NCBI GenBank assembly: GCA_963281255.1
Contig: OY725502.1
Span: 2,418,001-2,482,000, forward strand
Reading direction: 5' to 3'
DNA length: 64,000 bases
Origin: Aphrocallistes beatrix
Lineage: Eukaryota; Porifera; Hexactinellida; Sceptrulophora; Aphrocallistidae
Below, piece after piece: positions 13,602 through 24,600 of this stretch (position 1 is the first letter of the stretch; every line of letters starts with the position of its first letter). Below the pieces are notes generated by a model. It was not told where the DNA came from and made no database searches. It worked only from the letters and a program-made list of their open reading frames with translations. Made by a program: the position numbers and the translations under genes.

Positions 13602-16600
13602 TAGTTTCTGGACTATTTTTGTCAATTGTTTCCATTTGTTTGCTTTATGTATCAATTGTAAACAAAAGCAAACAAATAATTTATCACATTGATCTGAAAA
13701 TATGATATTCGAAATATACACGCCTAAAAACCCTTTGTCAACCGTTGGAAGCAAGTTTCTAGTCTATTTTTGTAATTTGTTTACTTTATGTATCTATTGT
13801 AAACAAAAGTAAACAAATAGTTTATTACATCGATCTAAAAATATGATATTCGAAAACTACACCCCTGAAAACCCCTTGTCAACCGTTGGAAGCTAGTTTC
13901 TCGCCTATTTTTGTCAATTGTTTACTTTATGTATCTATTGTAAACAAAAGCAAACAAATAATTTATCACATTGATCTGAAAATATGATATTCGAAATATA
14001 CACGCCTAAAAACCCTTTGTCAACCGTTGGAAGCAAGTTTCTAGTCTATTTTTGTAATTTGAATACTTTATGTATCTATTGTAAACAAAAGTAAACAAAT
14101 AATTTATCACATCATCTAAAAATATGATATTCGAAAACTACACCCGTAAACCCCATGTCAACTGTTGGAAGCTAGTTTCTAGCCTATTTTTGTCTATTGT
14201 TTACATTATGTATCTATTGTAAACAAAAGTAAACAAATAATTTATCACATCGATCTAAAAATATGATATTCGAAAACTACACCCGTAAAACCCCATGTCA
14301 ACTGTTGGAAGCTAGTTTCTAGCCTATTTTTGACAATTGATTACTTTATGTATCAATCGTAAACAAACTAAACAAATAATTTATCATATCGATCTGAAAA
14401 TATGATATTCGAAATCGTCACCCCTAAAAACACCCATGTTAACTGTTGGAAGCTAGTTTCTAGCCTATTTTTGTCAATTGGTTACTTTATGTATCTTTTG
14501 TAAACCAAAGTAAACAAATAATTTATCACATCGATCTGAAAATATGATATTCGAAATATACACGCCTAAAAACCCTTTGTCAACCGTTGGAAGCAAGTTT
14601 CTAGTCTATTTTTGTAATTTGAATACTTTATGTATCTATTGTAAACAAAAGTAAACAAATAATTTATCACATCATCTAAAAATATGATATTCGAAAACTA
14701 CACCCGTAAACCCCATGTCAACTGTTGGAAGCTAGTTTCTAGCCTATTTTTGTCTATTGTTTACATTATGTATCTATTGTAAACAAAAGTAAACAAATGA
14801 TTTATCACATCGATCTAAAAATATGATATTCGAAAACTACACCCGTAAACCCCATGTCAACTATTGGAAGCTAGTTTCTATCCTATTTTTGTCAATTGTT
14901 TATATTATGTATCTATTGTAAACAAAAGTAAACAAATAATTTATCATATCGATCTGAATAAATGATATTCGAAATCTACACCCCTAAAAACCCCATGTCA
15001 ACTGTTGGAAGATAGTTTCTGGACTATTTTTGTCAATTGTTTCCATTTGTTTGCTTTATGTATCAATTGTAAACAAAAGCAAACAAATAATTTATCACAT
15101 TGATCTGAAAATATGATATTCGAAATATACACGCCTAAAAACCCTTTGTCAACCGTTGGAAGCAAGTTTCTAGTCTATTTTTGTAATTTGTTTACTTTAT
15201 GTATCTATTGTAAACAAAAGTAAACAAATAGTTTATTACATCGATCTAAAAATATGATATTCGAAAACTACACCCCTGAAAACCCCTTGTCAACCGTTGG
15301 AAGCTAGTTTCTCGCCTATTTTTGTCAATTGTTTACTTTATGTATCTATTGTAAACAAAAGCAAACAAATAATTTATCACATTGATCTGAAAATATGATA
15401 TTCGAAATATACACGCCTAAAAACCCTTTGTCAACCGTTGGAAGCAAGTTTCTAGTCTATTTTTGTAATTTGAATACTTTATGTATCTATTGTAAACAAA
15501 AGTAAACAAATAATTTATCACATCATCTAAAAATATGATATTCGAAAACTACACCCGTAAACCCCATGTCAACTGTTGGAAGCTAGTTTCTAGCCTATTT
15601 TTGTCTATTGTTTACATTATGTATCTATTGTAAACAAAAGTAAACAAATAATTTATCACATCGATCTAAAAATATGATATTCGAAAACTACACCCGTAAA
15701 ACCCCATGTCAACTGTTGGAAGCTAGTTTCTAGCCTATTTTTGACAATTGATTACTTTATGTATCAATCGTAAACAAACTAAACAAATAATTTATCATAT
15801 CGATCTGAAAATATGATATTCGAAATCGTCACCCCTAAAAACACCCATGTTAACTGTTGGAAGCTAGTTTCTAGCCTATTTTTGTCAATTGGTTACTTTA
15901 TGTATCTTTTGTAAACCAAAGTAAACAAATAATTTATCACATCGATCTGAAAATATGATATTCGAAATATACACGCCTAAAAACCCTTTGTCAACCGTTG
16001 GAAGCAAGTTTCTAGTCTATTTTTGTAATTTGAATACTTTATGTATCTATTGTAAACAAAAGTAAACAAATAATTTATCACATCATCTAAAAATATGATA
16101 TTCGAAAACTACACCCGTAAACCCCATGTCAACTGTTGGAAGCTAGTTTCTAGCCTATTTTTGTCTATTGTTTACATTATGTATCTATTGTAAACAAAAG
16201 TAAACAAATGATTTATCACATCGATCTAAAAATATGATATTCGAAAACTACACCCGTAAACCCCATGTCAACTATTGGAAGCTAGTTTCTATCCTATTTT
16301 TGTCAATTGTTTATATTATGTATCTATTGTAAACAAAAGTAAACAAATAATTTATCATATCGATCTGAATAAATGATATTCGAAATCTACACCCCTAAAA
16401 ACCCCATGTCAACTGTTGGAAGATAGTTTCTGGACTATTTTTGTCAATTGTTTCCATTTGTTTGCTTTATGTATCAATTGTAAACAAAAGCAAACAAATA
16501 ATTTATCACATTGATCTGAAAATATGATATTCGAAATATACACGCCTAAAAACCCTTTGTCAACCGTTGGAAGCAAGTTTCTAGTCTATTTTTGTAATTT

Positions 16601-16632
16601 GTTTACTTTATGTATCTATTGTAAACAAAAGT
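13602..16632 (+). repeat. HOR, 1,411-bp period (ten monomers)
   Basis: Bases 13602-15221 correspond to 15013-16632 with a constant offset of 1,411 and no difference in the stretches compared. Shared markers are TTTGAATACTTTATG, AATCGTAAACAAACTAAACA, TATCTTTTGTAAACC and TTGTCTATTGTTTAC. Identity ends where AAAAGTAAAC at 15221 meets AAAAGTGAAC at 16633. The period fits nine short units and one long one. Confidence 0.88.
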
Positions 16633-18760
16633 GAACAAATAATTTATCATATCGGTCTGAATAAATGATGTTCGAAATCTACACCCCTGAAAACCCCTTG
16701 TCAACCGTTGGAAGCTAGTTTCTCGCCTATTTTTGTCAATTGTTTACTTTATGTATCTATTGTAAACAAAAGCAAACAAATAATTTATCACATTGATCTG
16801 AAAATATGATATTCGAAATATACACGCCTAAAAACCCTTTGTCAACCGTTGGAAGCAAGTTTCTAGTCTATTTTTGTAATTTGTTTACTTTATGTATCTA
16901 TTGTAAACAAAAGTAAACAAATAATTTATCACATCATCTAAAAATATGATATTCGAAATATACACGCCTAAAAACCCTTTGTCAACCGTTGGAAGCAAGT
17001 TTCTAGTCTATTTTTGTAATTTGAATACTTTATGTATCTATTGTAAACAAAAGTAAACAAATAATTTATCACATCATCTAAAAATATGATATTCGAAAAC
17101 TACACCCGTAAACCCCATGTCAACTGTTGGAAGCTAGTTTCTAGCCTATTTTTGTCTATTGTTTACATTATGTATCTATTGTAAACAAAAGTAAACAAAT
17201 AATTTATCACATCGATCTAAAAATATGATATTCGAAAACTACACCCGTAAAACCCCATGTCAACTGTTGGAAGCTAGTTTCTAGCCTATTTTTGACAATT
17301 GATTACTTTATGTATCAATCGTAAACAAACTAAACAAATAATTTATCATATCGATCTGAAAATATGATATTCGAAATCGTCACCCCTAAAAACACCCATG
17401 TTAACTGTTGGAAGCTAGTTTCTAGCCTATTTTTGTCAATTGGTTACTTTATGTATCTTTTGTAAACCAAAGTAAACAAATAATTTATCACATCGATCTG
17501 AAAATATGATATTCGAAATATACACGCCTAAAAACCCTTTGTCAACCGTTGGAAGCAAGTTTCTAGTCTATTTTTGTAATTTGAATACTTTATGTATCTA
17601 TTGTAAACAAAAGTAAACAAATAATTTATCACATCATCTAAAAATATGATATTCGAAAACTACACCCGTAAACCCCATGTCAACTGTTGGAAGCTAGTTT
17701 CTAGCCTATTTTTGTCTATTGTTTACATTATGTATCTATTGTAAACAAAAGTAAACAAATGATTTATCACATCGATCTAAAAATATGATATTCGAAAACT
17801 ACACCCGTAAACCCCATGTCAACTATTGGAAGCTAGTTTCTATCCTATTTTTGTCAATTGTTTATATTATGTATCTATTGTAAACAAAAGTAAACAAATA
17901 ATTTATCATATCGATCTGAATAAATGATATTCGAAATCTACACCCCTAAAAACCCCATGTCAACTGTTGGAAGATAGTTTCTGGACTATTTTTGTCAATT
18001 GTTTCCATTTGTTTGCTTTATGTATCAATTGTAAACAAAAGCAAACAAATAATTTATCACATTGATCTGAAAATATGATATTCGAAATATACACGCCTAA
18101 AAACCCTTTGTCAACCGTTGGAAGCAAGTTTCTAGTCTATTTTTGTAATTTGTTTACTTTATGTATCTATTGTAAACAAAAGTGAACAAATAATTTATCA
18201 TATCGGTCTGAATAAATGATGTTCGAAATCTACACCCCTGAAAACCCCTTGTCAACCGTTGGAAGCTAGTTTCTCGCCTATTTTTGTCAATTGTTTACTT
18301 TATGTATCTATTGTAAACAAAAGCAAACAAATAATTTATCACATTGATCTGAAAATATGATATTCGAAATATACACGCCTAAAAACCCTTTGTCAACCGT
18401 TGGAAGCAAGTTTCTAGTCTATTTTTGTAATTTGTTTACTTTATGTATCTATTGTAAACAAAAGTAAACAAATAATTTATCACATCATCTAAAAATATGA
18501 TATTCGAAATATACACGCCTAAAAACCCTTTGTCAACCGTTGGAAGCAAGTTTCTAGTCTATTTTTGTAATTTGAATACTTTATGTATCTATTGTAAACA
18601 AAAGTAAACAAATAATTTATCACATCATCTAAAAATATGATATTCGAAAACTACACCCGTAAACCCCATGTCAACTGTTGGAAGCTAGTTTCTAGCCTAT
18701 TTTTGTCTATTGTTTACATTATGTATCTATTGTAAACAAAAGTAAACAAATAATTTATCA
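15390..18760 (+). repeat. HOR, 1,551-bp period (the 1,411 unit plus one monomer)
   Basis: Bases 15390-17209 correspond to 16941-18760 at offset 1,551. The unit is the 1,411-bp HOR with one additional chimeric A/B monomer (A-left, B-right), seen at about 16.95 kb and repeated at about 18.5 kb. This places a 10-mer and an 11-mer HOR next to each other and fits one out-of-register exchange. Confidence 0.85.
16941..16965 (+). other. Chimeric monomer junction, A-left to B-right
   Basis: The left half reads ATCATCTAAAAATATGATA as in subtype A, and directly after TTCGAAA the sequence continues ATACACGCCTAAAAA as in subtype B. The same chimera appears near 18.50, 19.06, 19.91, 20.47, 21.61 and 22.16 kb as part of amplified HORs, so it arose once or few times and was then copied. 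Confidence 0.75.
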
Positions 18761-21287
18761 TATCGATCTGAATAAATGATGTTCGAAATCTACACCCCTG
18801 AAAACCCCTTGTCAACCGTTGGAAGCTAGTTTCTCGCCTATTTTTGTCAATTGTTTACTTTATGTATCTATTGTAAACAAAAGCAAACAAATAATTTATC
18901 ACATTGATCTGAAAATATGATATTCGAAATATACACGCCTAAAAACCCTTTGTCAACCGTTGGAAGCAAGTTTCTAGTCTATTTTTGTAATTTGTTTACT
19001 TTATGTATCTATTGTAAACAAAAGTAAACAAATAATTTATCACATCTTCTAAAAATATGATATTCGAAATATACACGCCTAAAAACCCTTTGTCAACCGT
19101 TGGAAGCAAGTTTCTAGTCTATTTTTGTAATTTGAATACTTTATGTATCTATTGTAAACAAAAGTAAACAAATAATTTATCACATCATCTAAAAATATGA
19201 TATTCGAAAACTACACCCGTAAACCCCATGTCAACTGTTGGAAGCTAGTTTCTAGCCTATTTTTGTCTATTGTTTACATTATGTATCTATTGTAAACAAA
19301 AGTAAACAAATAATTTATCATATCGATCTGAATAAATGATGTTCGAAATCTACACCCCTGAAAACCCCTTGTCAACCGTTGGAAGCTAGTTTCTCGCATA
19401 TTTTTGTCAATTGTTTACATTATGTATCTATTGTAAACAAAAGTAAACAAATGATTTATCACATCGATCTAAAAATATGATATTCGAAAACTACACCCGT
19501 AAAACCCCATGTCAACTATTGGAAGCTAGTTTCTATCCTATTTTTGTCAATTGTTTATATTATGTATCTATTGTAAACAAAAGTAAACGAATAATTTATC
19601 ATATCGATCTGAATAAATGATATTCGAAATCTACACCCCTAAAAACCCCATGTCAACTGTTGGAAGCTAGTTTCTGGACTATTTTTGTCAATTGTTTCCA
19701 TTTGTTTGCTTTATGTATCAATTGTAAACAAAAGCAAACAAATAATTTATCACATTGATCTGAAAATATGATATTCGAAATATACACGCCTAAAAACCCT
19801 TTGTCAACCGTTGGAAGCAAGTTTCTAGTCTATTTTTGTAATTTGTTTACTTTATGTATCTATTGTAATCAAAAGTAAACAAATAATTTATCACATCATC
19901 TAAAAATATGATATTCGAAATATACACGCCTAAAAACCCTTTGTCAACCGTTGGAAGCAAGTTTCTAGTCTATTTTTGTAATTTGAATACTTTATGTATC
20001 TATTGTAAACAAAAGTAAACAAATAATTTATCACATCATCTAAAAATATGATATTCGAAAACTACACCCGTAAACCCCATGTCAACTGTTGGAAGCTAGT
20101 TTCTAGCCTATTTTTGTCTATTGTTTACATTATGTATCTATTGTAAACAAAAGTAAACAAATAATTTATCATATCGATCTGAATAAATGATGTTCGAAAT
20201 CTACACCCCTGAAAACCCCTTGTCAACCGTTGGAAGCTAGTTTCTCGCCTATTTTTGTCAATTGTTTACTTTATGTATCTATTGTAAACAAAAGCAAACA
20301 AATAATTTATCACATTGATCTGAAAATATGATATTCGAAATATACACGCCTAAAAACCCTTTGTCAACCGTTGGAAGCAAGTTTCTAGTCTATTTTTGTA
20401 ATTTGTTTACTTTATGTATCTATTGTAAACAAAAGTAAACAAATAATTTATCACATCTTCTAAAAATATGATATTCGAAATATACACGCCTAAAAACCCT
20501 TTGTCAACCGTTGGAAGCAAGTTTCTAGTCTATTTTTGTAATTTGAATACTTTATGTATCTATTGTAAACAAAAGTAAACAAATAATTTATCACATCATC
20601 TAAAAATATGATATTCGAAAACTACACCCGTAAACCCCATGTCAACTGTTGGAAGCTAGTTTCTAGCCTATTTTTGTCTATTGTTTACATTATGTATCTA
20701 TTGTAAACAAAAGTAAACAAATAATTTATCATATCGATCTGAATAAATGATGTTCGAAATCTACACCCCTGAAAACCCCTTGTCAACCGTTGGAAGCTAG
20801 TTTCTCGCATATTTTTGTCAATTGTTTACATTATGTATCTATTGTAAACAAAAGTAAACAAATGATTTATCACATCGATCTAAAAATATGATATTCGAAA
20901 ACTACACCCGTAAAACCCCATGTCAACTATTGGAAGCTAGTTTCTATCCTATTTTTGTCAATTGTTTATATTATGTATCTATTGTAAACAAAAGTAAACG
21001 AATAATTTATCATATCGATCTGAATAAATGATATTCGAAATCTACACCCCTAAAAACCCCATGTCAACTGTTGGAAGCTAGTTTCTGGACTATTTTTGTC
21101 AATTGTTTCCATTTGTTTGCTTTATGTATCAATTGTAAACAAAAGCAAACAAATAATTTATCACATTGATCTGAAAATATGATATTCGAATTATACACGC
21201 CTAAAAACCCTTTGTCAACCGTTGGAAGCAAGTTTCTAGTCTATTTTTGTAATTTGTTTACTTTATGTATCTATTGTAAACAAAAGT
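18310..21287 (+). repeat. Second HOR, 1,411-bp period (ten monomers)
   Basis: Bases 18310-19876 match 19721-21287. Shared markers are CACATCTTCTAAAAA (19041 and 20452), GTAAACGAATAATTT (19586 and 20997) and AAATGATTTATCAC. Differences seen include TGTAATC versus TGTAAAC near 19869/18458 and GAATTATAC near 21190. The length equals that of the HOR at 13.6 kb, but the monomer order differs. Confidence 0.85.
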
Positions 21288-21813
21288 GAACAAATAATTT
21301 ATCATATCGGTCTGAATAAATGATGTTCGAAATCTACACCCCTGAAAACCCCTTGTCAACCGTTGGAAGCTAGTTTCTCGCCTATTTTTGTCAATTGTTT
21401 ACTTTATGTATCTATTGTAAACAAAAGCAAACAAATAATTTATCACATTGATCTGAAAATATGATATTCGAAATATACACGCCTAAAAACCCTTTGTCAA
21501 CCGTTGGAAGCAAGTTTCTAGTCTATTTTTGTAATTTGTTTACTTTATGTATCTATTGTAAACAAAAGTAAACAAATAATTTATCACATCATCTAAAAAT
21601 ATGATATTCGAAATATACACGCCTAAAAACCCTTTGTCAACCGTTGGAAGCAAGTTTCTAGTCTATTTTTGTAATTTGAATACTTTATGTATCTATTGTA
21701 AACAAAAGTAAACAAATAATTTATCACATCATCTAAAAATATGATATTCGAAAACTACACCCGTAAACCCCATGTCAACTGTTGGAAGCTAGTTTCTAGC
21801 CTATTTTTGTCTA

Positions 21814-21843
21814 TTGTTTACATTATGTATCTATTGTAAACAA
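21814..21843. repeat. Inverted repeat across the monomer junction
   Basis: TTGTTTAC at 21814-21821 is the exact reverse complement of GTAAACAA at 21836-21843, with 14 bases between them. The dyad spans the boundary between adjacent monomers and recurs wherever a short tail ending TTGTTTAC meets a normal monomer start. Long tails (TTTCC, TTTGC) and the TTGATTAC or TTGGTTAC tails break it. Confidence 0.7.
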
Positions 21844-21852
21844 AAGTAAACA
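21836..21852 (+). promoter_or_regulatory. Paired GTAAACA (forkhead-type) motifs, 10 bp apart
   Basis: GTAAACA occurs at 21836-21842 and again at 21846-21852, a 10-bp spacing that puts both on the same DNA face. GTAAACA/TGTTTAC is the known core recognised by forkhead (FOX) transcription factors. Most monomers of the array carry both sites. Subtype B usually changes the second to GCAAACA, and monomers after subtype E change the first to GTAAACC. Protein binding is an inference from the motif only. A-rich spacing of this kind could equally reflect DNA-bending preferences. Confidence 0.4.
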
Positions 21853-21885
21853 AATAATTTATCATATCGATCTGAATAAATGATG

Positions 21886-21891
21886 TTCGAA
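21886..21891. other. TTCGAA core of the conserved centre
   Basis: The hexamer TTCGAA (BstBI site) sits at the same place in nearly every monomer and marks the border between the conserved left half and the subtype-specific block. Exceptions include 36740 (TTAGAA) and 63723 (ATCGAA). It gives a convenient one-cut-per-monomer marker for this array. Confidence 0.85.
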
Positions 21892-21917
21892 ATCTACACC
21901 CCTGAAAACCCCTTGTC

Positions 21918-21934
21918 AACCGTTGGAAGCTAGT
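21918..21934 (+). other. Partial CENP-B-box-like segment
   Basis: AACCGTTGGAAGCTAGT contains CGTTGGAA, the central part of the human CENP-B box. Against the essential pattern nTTCGnnnnAnnCGGGn, it matches 5 of 9 fixed positions (C, G, A, C and the last G). Monomers with AATCGTTGG reach 6 of 9. The GTTGGAAG segment is among the least variable parts of the monomer. This is resemblance only; 5-6 of 9 is weak and there is no evidence here for a CENP-B-like protein in this genome. Confidence 0.3.
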
Positions 21935-24600
21935 TTCTCGCCTATTTTTGTCAATTGTTTACTTTATGTATCTATTGTAAACAAAAGCAAACAAATAATT
22001 TATCACATTGATCTGAAAATATGATATTCGAAATATACACGCCTAAAAACCCTTTGTCAACCGTTGGAAGCAAGTTTCTAGTCTATTTTTGTAATTTGTT
22101 TACTTTATGTATCTATTGTAAACAAAAGTAAACAAATAATTTATCACATCATCTAAAAATATGATATTCGAAATATACACGCCTAAAAACCCTTTGTCAA
22201 CCGTTGGAAGCAAGTTTCTAGTCTATTTTTGTAATTTGAATACTTTATGTATCTATTGTAAACAAAAATAAACAAATAATTTATCACATCATCTAAAAAT
22301 ATGATATTCGAAAACTACACCCGTAAACCCCATGTCAACTGTTGGAAGCTAGTTTCTAGCCTATTTTTGTCTATTGTTTACATTATGTATCTATTGTAAA
22401 CAAAAGTAAACAAATAATTTATCATATCGATCTGAATAAATGATGTTCGAAATCTACACCCCTGAAAACCCCTTGTCAACCGTTGGAAGCTAGTTTCTCG
22501 CATATTTTTGTCAATTGTTTACATTATGTATCTATTGTAAACAAAAGTAAACAAATGATTTATCACATCGATCTAAAAATATGATATTCGAAAACTACAC
22601 CCGTAAAACCCCATGTCAACTATTGGAAGCTAGTTTCTATCCTATTTTTGTCAATTGTTTATATTATGTATCTATTGTAAACAAAAGTAAACGAATAATT
22701 TATCATATCGATCTGAATAAATGATATTCGAAATCTACACCCCTAAAAACCCCATGTCAACTGTTGGAAGCTAGTTTCTGGACTATTTTTGTCAATTGTT
22801 TCCATTTGTTTGCTTTATGTATCAATTGTAAACAAAAGCAAACAAATAATTTATCACATTGATCTGAAAATATGATATTCGAAATATACACGCCTAAAAA
22901 CCCTTTGTCAACCGTTGGAAGCAAGTTTCTAGTCTATTTTTGTAATTTGTTTACTTTATGTATCTATTGTAAACAAAAGTGAACAAATAATTTATCATAT
23001 CGGTCTGAATAAATGATGTTCGAAATCTACACCCCTGAAAACCCCTTGTCAACCGTTGGAAGCTAGTTTCTCGCCTATTTTTGTCAATTGTTTACTTTAT
23101 GTATCTATTGTAAACAAAAGCAAACAAATAATTTATCACATTGATCTGAAAATATGATATTCGAAATATACACGCCTAAAAACCCTTTGTCAACCGTTGG
23201 AAGCAAGTTTCTAGTCTATTTTTGTAATTTGTTTACTTTATGTATCTATTGTAAACAAAAGTAAACAAATAATTTATCACATCATCTAAAAATATGATAT
23301 TCGAAAACTACACCCGTAAAACCCCATGTCAACTGTTGGAAGCTAGTTTCTAGCCTATTTTTGTCAATTGTTTACATTATGTATCTATTGTAAACAAAAG
23401 TAAACAAATAATTTATCATATCGATCTGAATAAATGATGTTCGAAATCTACACCCCTGAAAACCCCTTGTCAACCGTTGGAAGCTAGTTTCTCGCATATT
23501 TTTGTCAATTGTTTACATTATGTATCTATTGTAAACAAAAGTAAACAAATAATTTATCACATCGATCTAAAAATATGATATTCGAAAACTACACCCGTAA
23601 ACCCCATGTCAACTGTTGGAAGCTAGTTTCTAGCCTATTTTTGACAATTGATTACTTTATGTATCAATCGTAAACAAAAGTAAACAAATAATTTATCATA
23701 TCGATCTGAAAATATGATATTCGAAATCGTCACCCCTAAAAACACCCATGTCAACCGTTGGAAGCAAGTTTCTAGTCTATTTTTGTAATTTGTTTACTTT
23801 ATGTATCTATTGTAAACAAAAGTGAACAAATAATTAATCATATCGGTCTGAATAAATGATGTTCGAAATCTAGACCCCTGAAAACCCCTTGTCAACCGTT
23901 GGAAGCTAGTTTCTCGCCTATTTTTGTCAATTGTTTACTTTATGTATCTATTGTAAACAAAAGCAAACAAATAATTTATCACATTGATCTGAAAATATGA
24001 TATTCGAAATATACACGCCTAAAAACCCTTTGTCAACCGTTGGAAGCAAGTTTCTAGTCTATTTTTGTAATTTGTTTACTTTATGTATCTATTGTAAACA
24101 AAAGTAAACAAATAATTTATCACATCATCTAAAAATATGATATTCGAAAACTACACCCGTAAAACCCCATGTCAACTGTTGAAAGCTAGTTTCTAGCCTA
24201 TTTTTGTCAATTGTTTACATTATGTATCTATTGTAAACAAAAGTAAACAAATAATTTATCATATCGATCTGAATAAATGATGTTCGAAATCTACACCCCT
24301 GAAAACCCCTTGTCAACCGTTGGAAGCTAGTTTCTCGCATATTTTTGTCAATTGTTTACATTATGTATCTATTGTAAACAAAAGTAAACAAATGATTTAT
24401 CACATCGATCTAAAAATATGATATTCGAAAACTACACCCGTAAAACCCCATGTCAACTATTGGAAGCTAGTTTCTATCCTATTTTTGTCAATTGTTTATA
24501 TTATGTATCTATTGTAAACAAAAGTAAACAAATAATTTATCATATCGATCTGAATAAATGATATTCGAAATCTACACCCCTAAAAACCCCATGTCAACTG

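Larger units (their letters stand above)
21821..21961 (+). repeat. Reference short monomer, subtype C (141 bp)
   Basis: This unit runs from CATTATGTATC to the base before the next CTTTATG and is exactly 141 bp. Subtype C is marked by ATCATATCGATCTGAATAAA, then GATGTTCG instead of GATATTCG, then CCCCTGAAAACCCC, TTGTCAACCGTTGGAAG and TTTCTCGC. It keeps both GTAAACA motifs (21836-21842 and 21846-21852), an ATCGAT (ClaI) site and the TTCGAA (BstBI) site at 21886-21891. Subtype C recurs in most HORs between 3.2 and 55.7 kb, usually followed directly by subtype B. Confidence 0.9.
19721..23306 (+). repeat. HOR, 1,693-bp period (twelve monomers)
   Basis: Bases 19721-21613 correspond to 21414-23306. 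The GTAAACGAATAATTT marker appears at 20997 and again at 22690. The period is the 1,411-bp unit plus exactly 282 bp, two monomers, and the repeated C-B-(A/B)-A order shows where they were added. Identity ends just after TTCGAAA at 21613/23306, where ATATACACG meets AACTACACC. Confidence 0.85.

Noticed and set aside
21872-21895. Hammerhead ribozyme-like pieces (AAATGATG, CGAAA, GTC) within the monomer
   Set aside because: Some satellite DNAs carry hammerhead ribozymes, so this was considered. The TGATG and CGAAA pieces are only two bases apart, leaving no room for stem II, and no matching stem I or III arms were found.
21880-21896. Second CENP-B-box alignment starting at TTCGAAAT
   Set aside because: TTCG and sometimes the A match, but CGGG is replaced by CACC, and the A is lost in subtypes with ATCTACACC. 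The match is no better than expected in an AT-rich unit containing TTCG.
21896-21912. G-quadruplex or i-motif potential in CCCCTGAAAACCCC
   Set aside because: There are only two C4 tracts per monomer, and the next pair is about 130 bases away, so a compact intramolecular four-tract structure is not supported.
21904-21912. AAAACCCC resembling the hypotrich ciliate telomere unit
   Set aside because: It occurs as a single unit inside each monomer with flanking unrelated bases and varies between subtypes (AAACCCT, AATATCCC). It is not a telomeric run.
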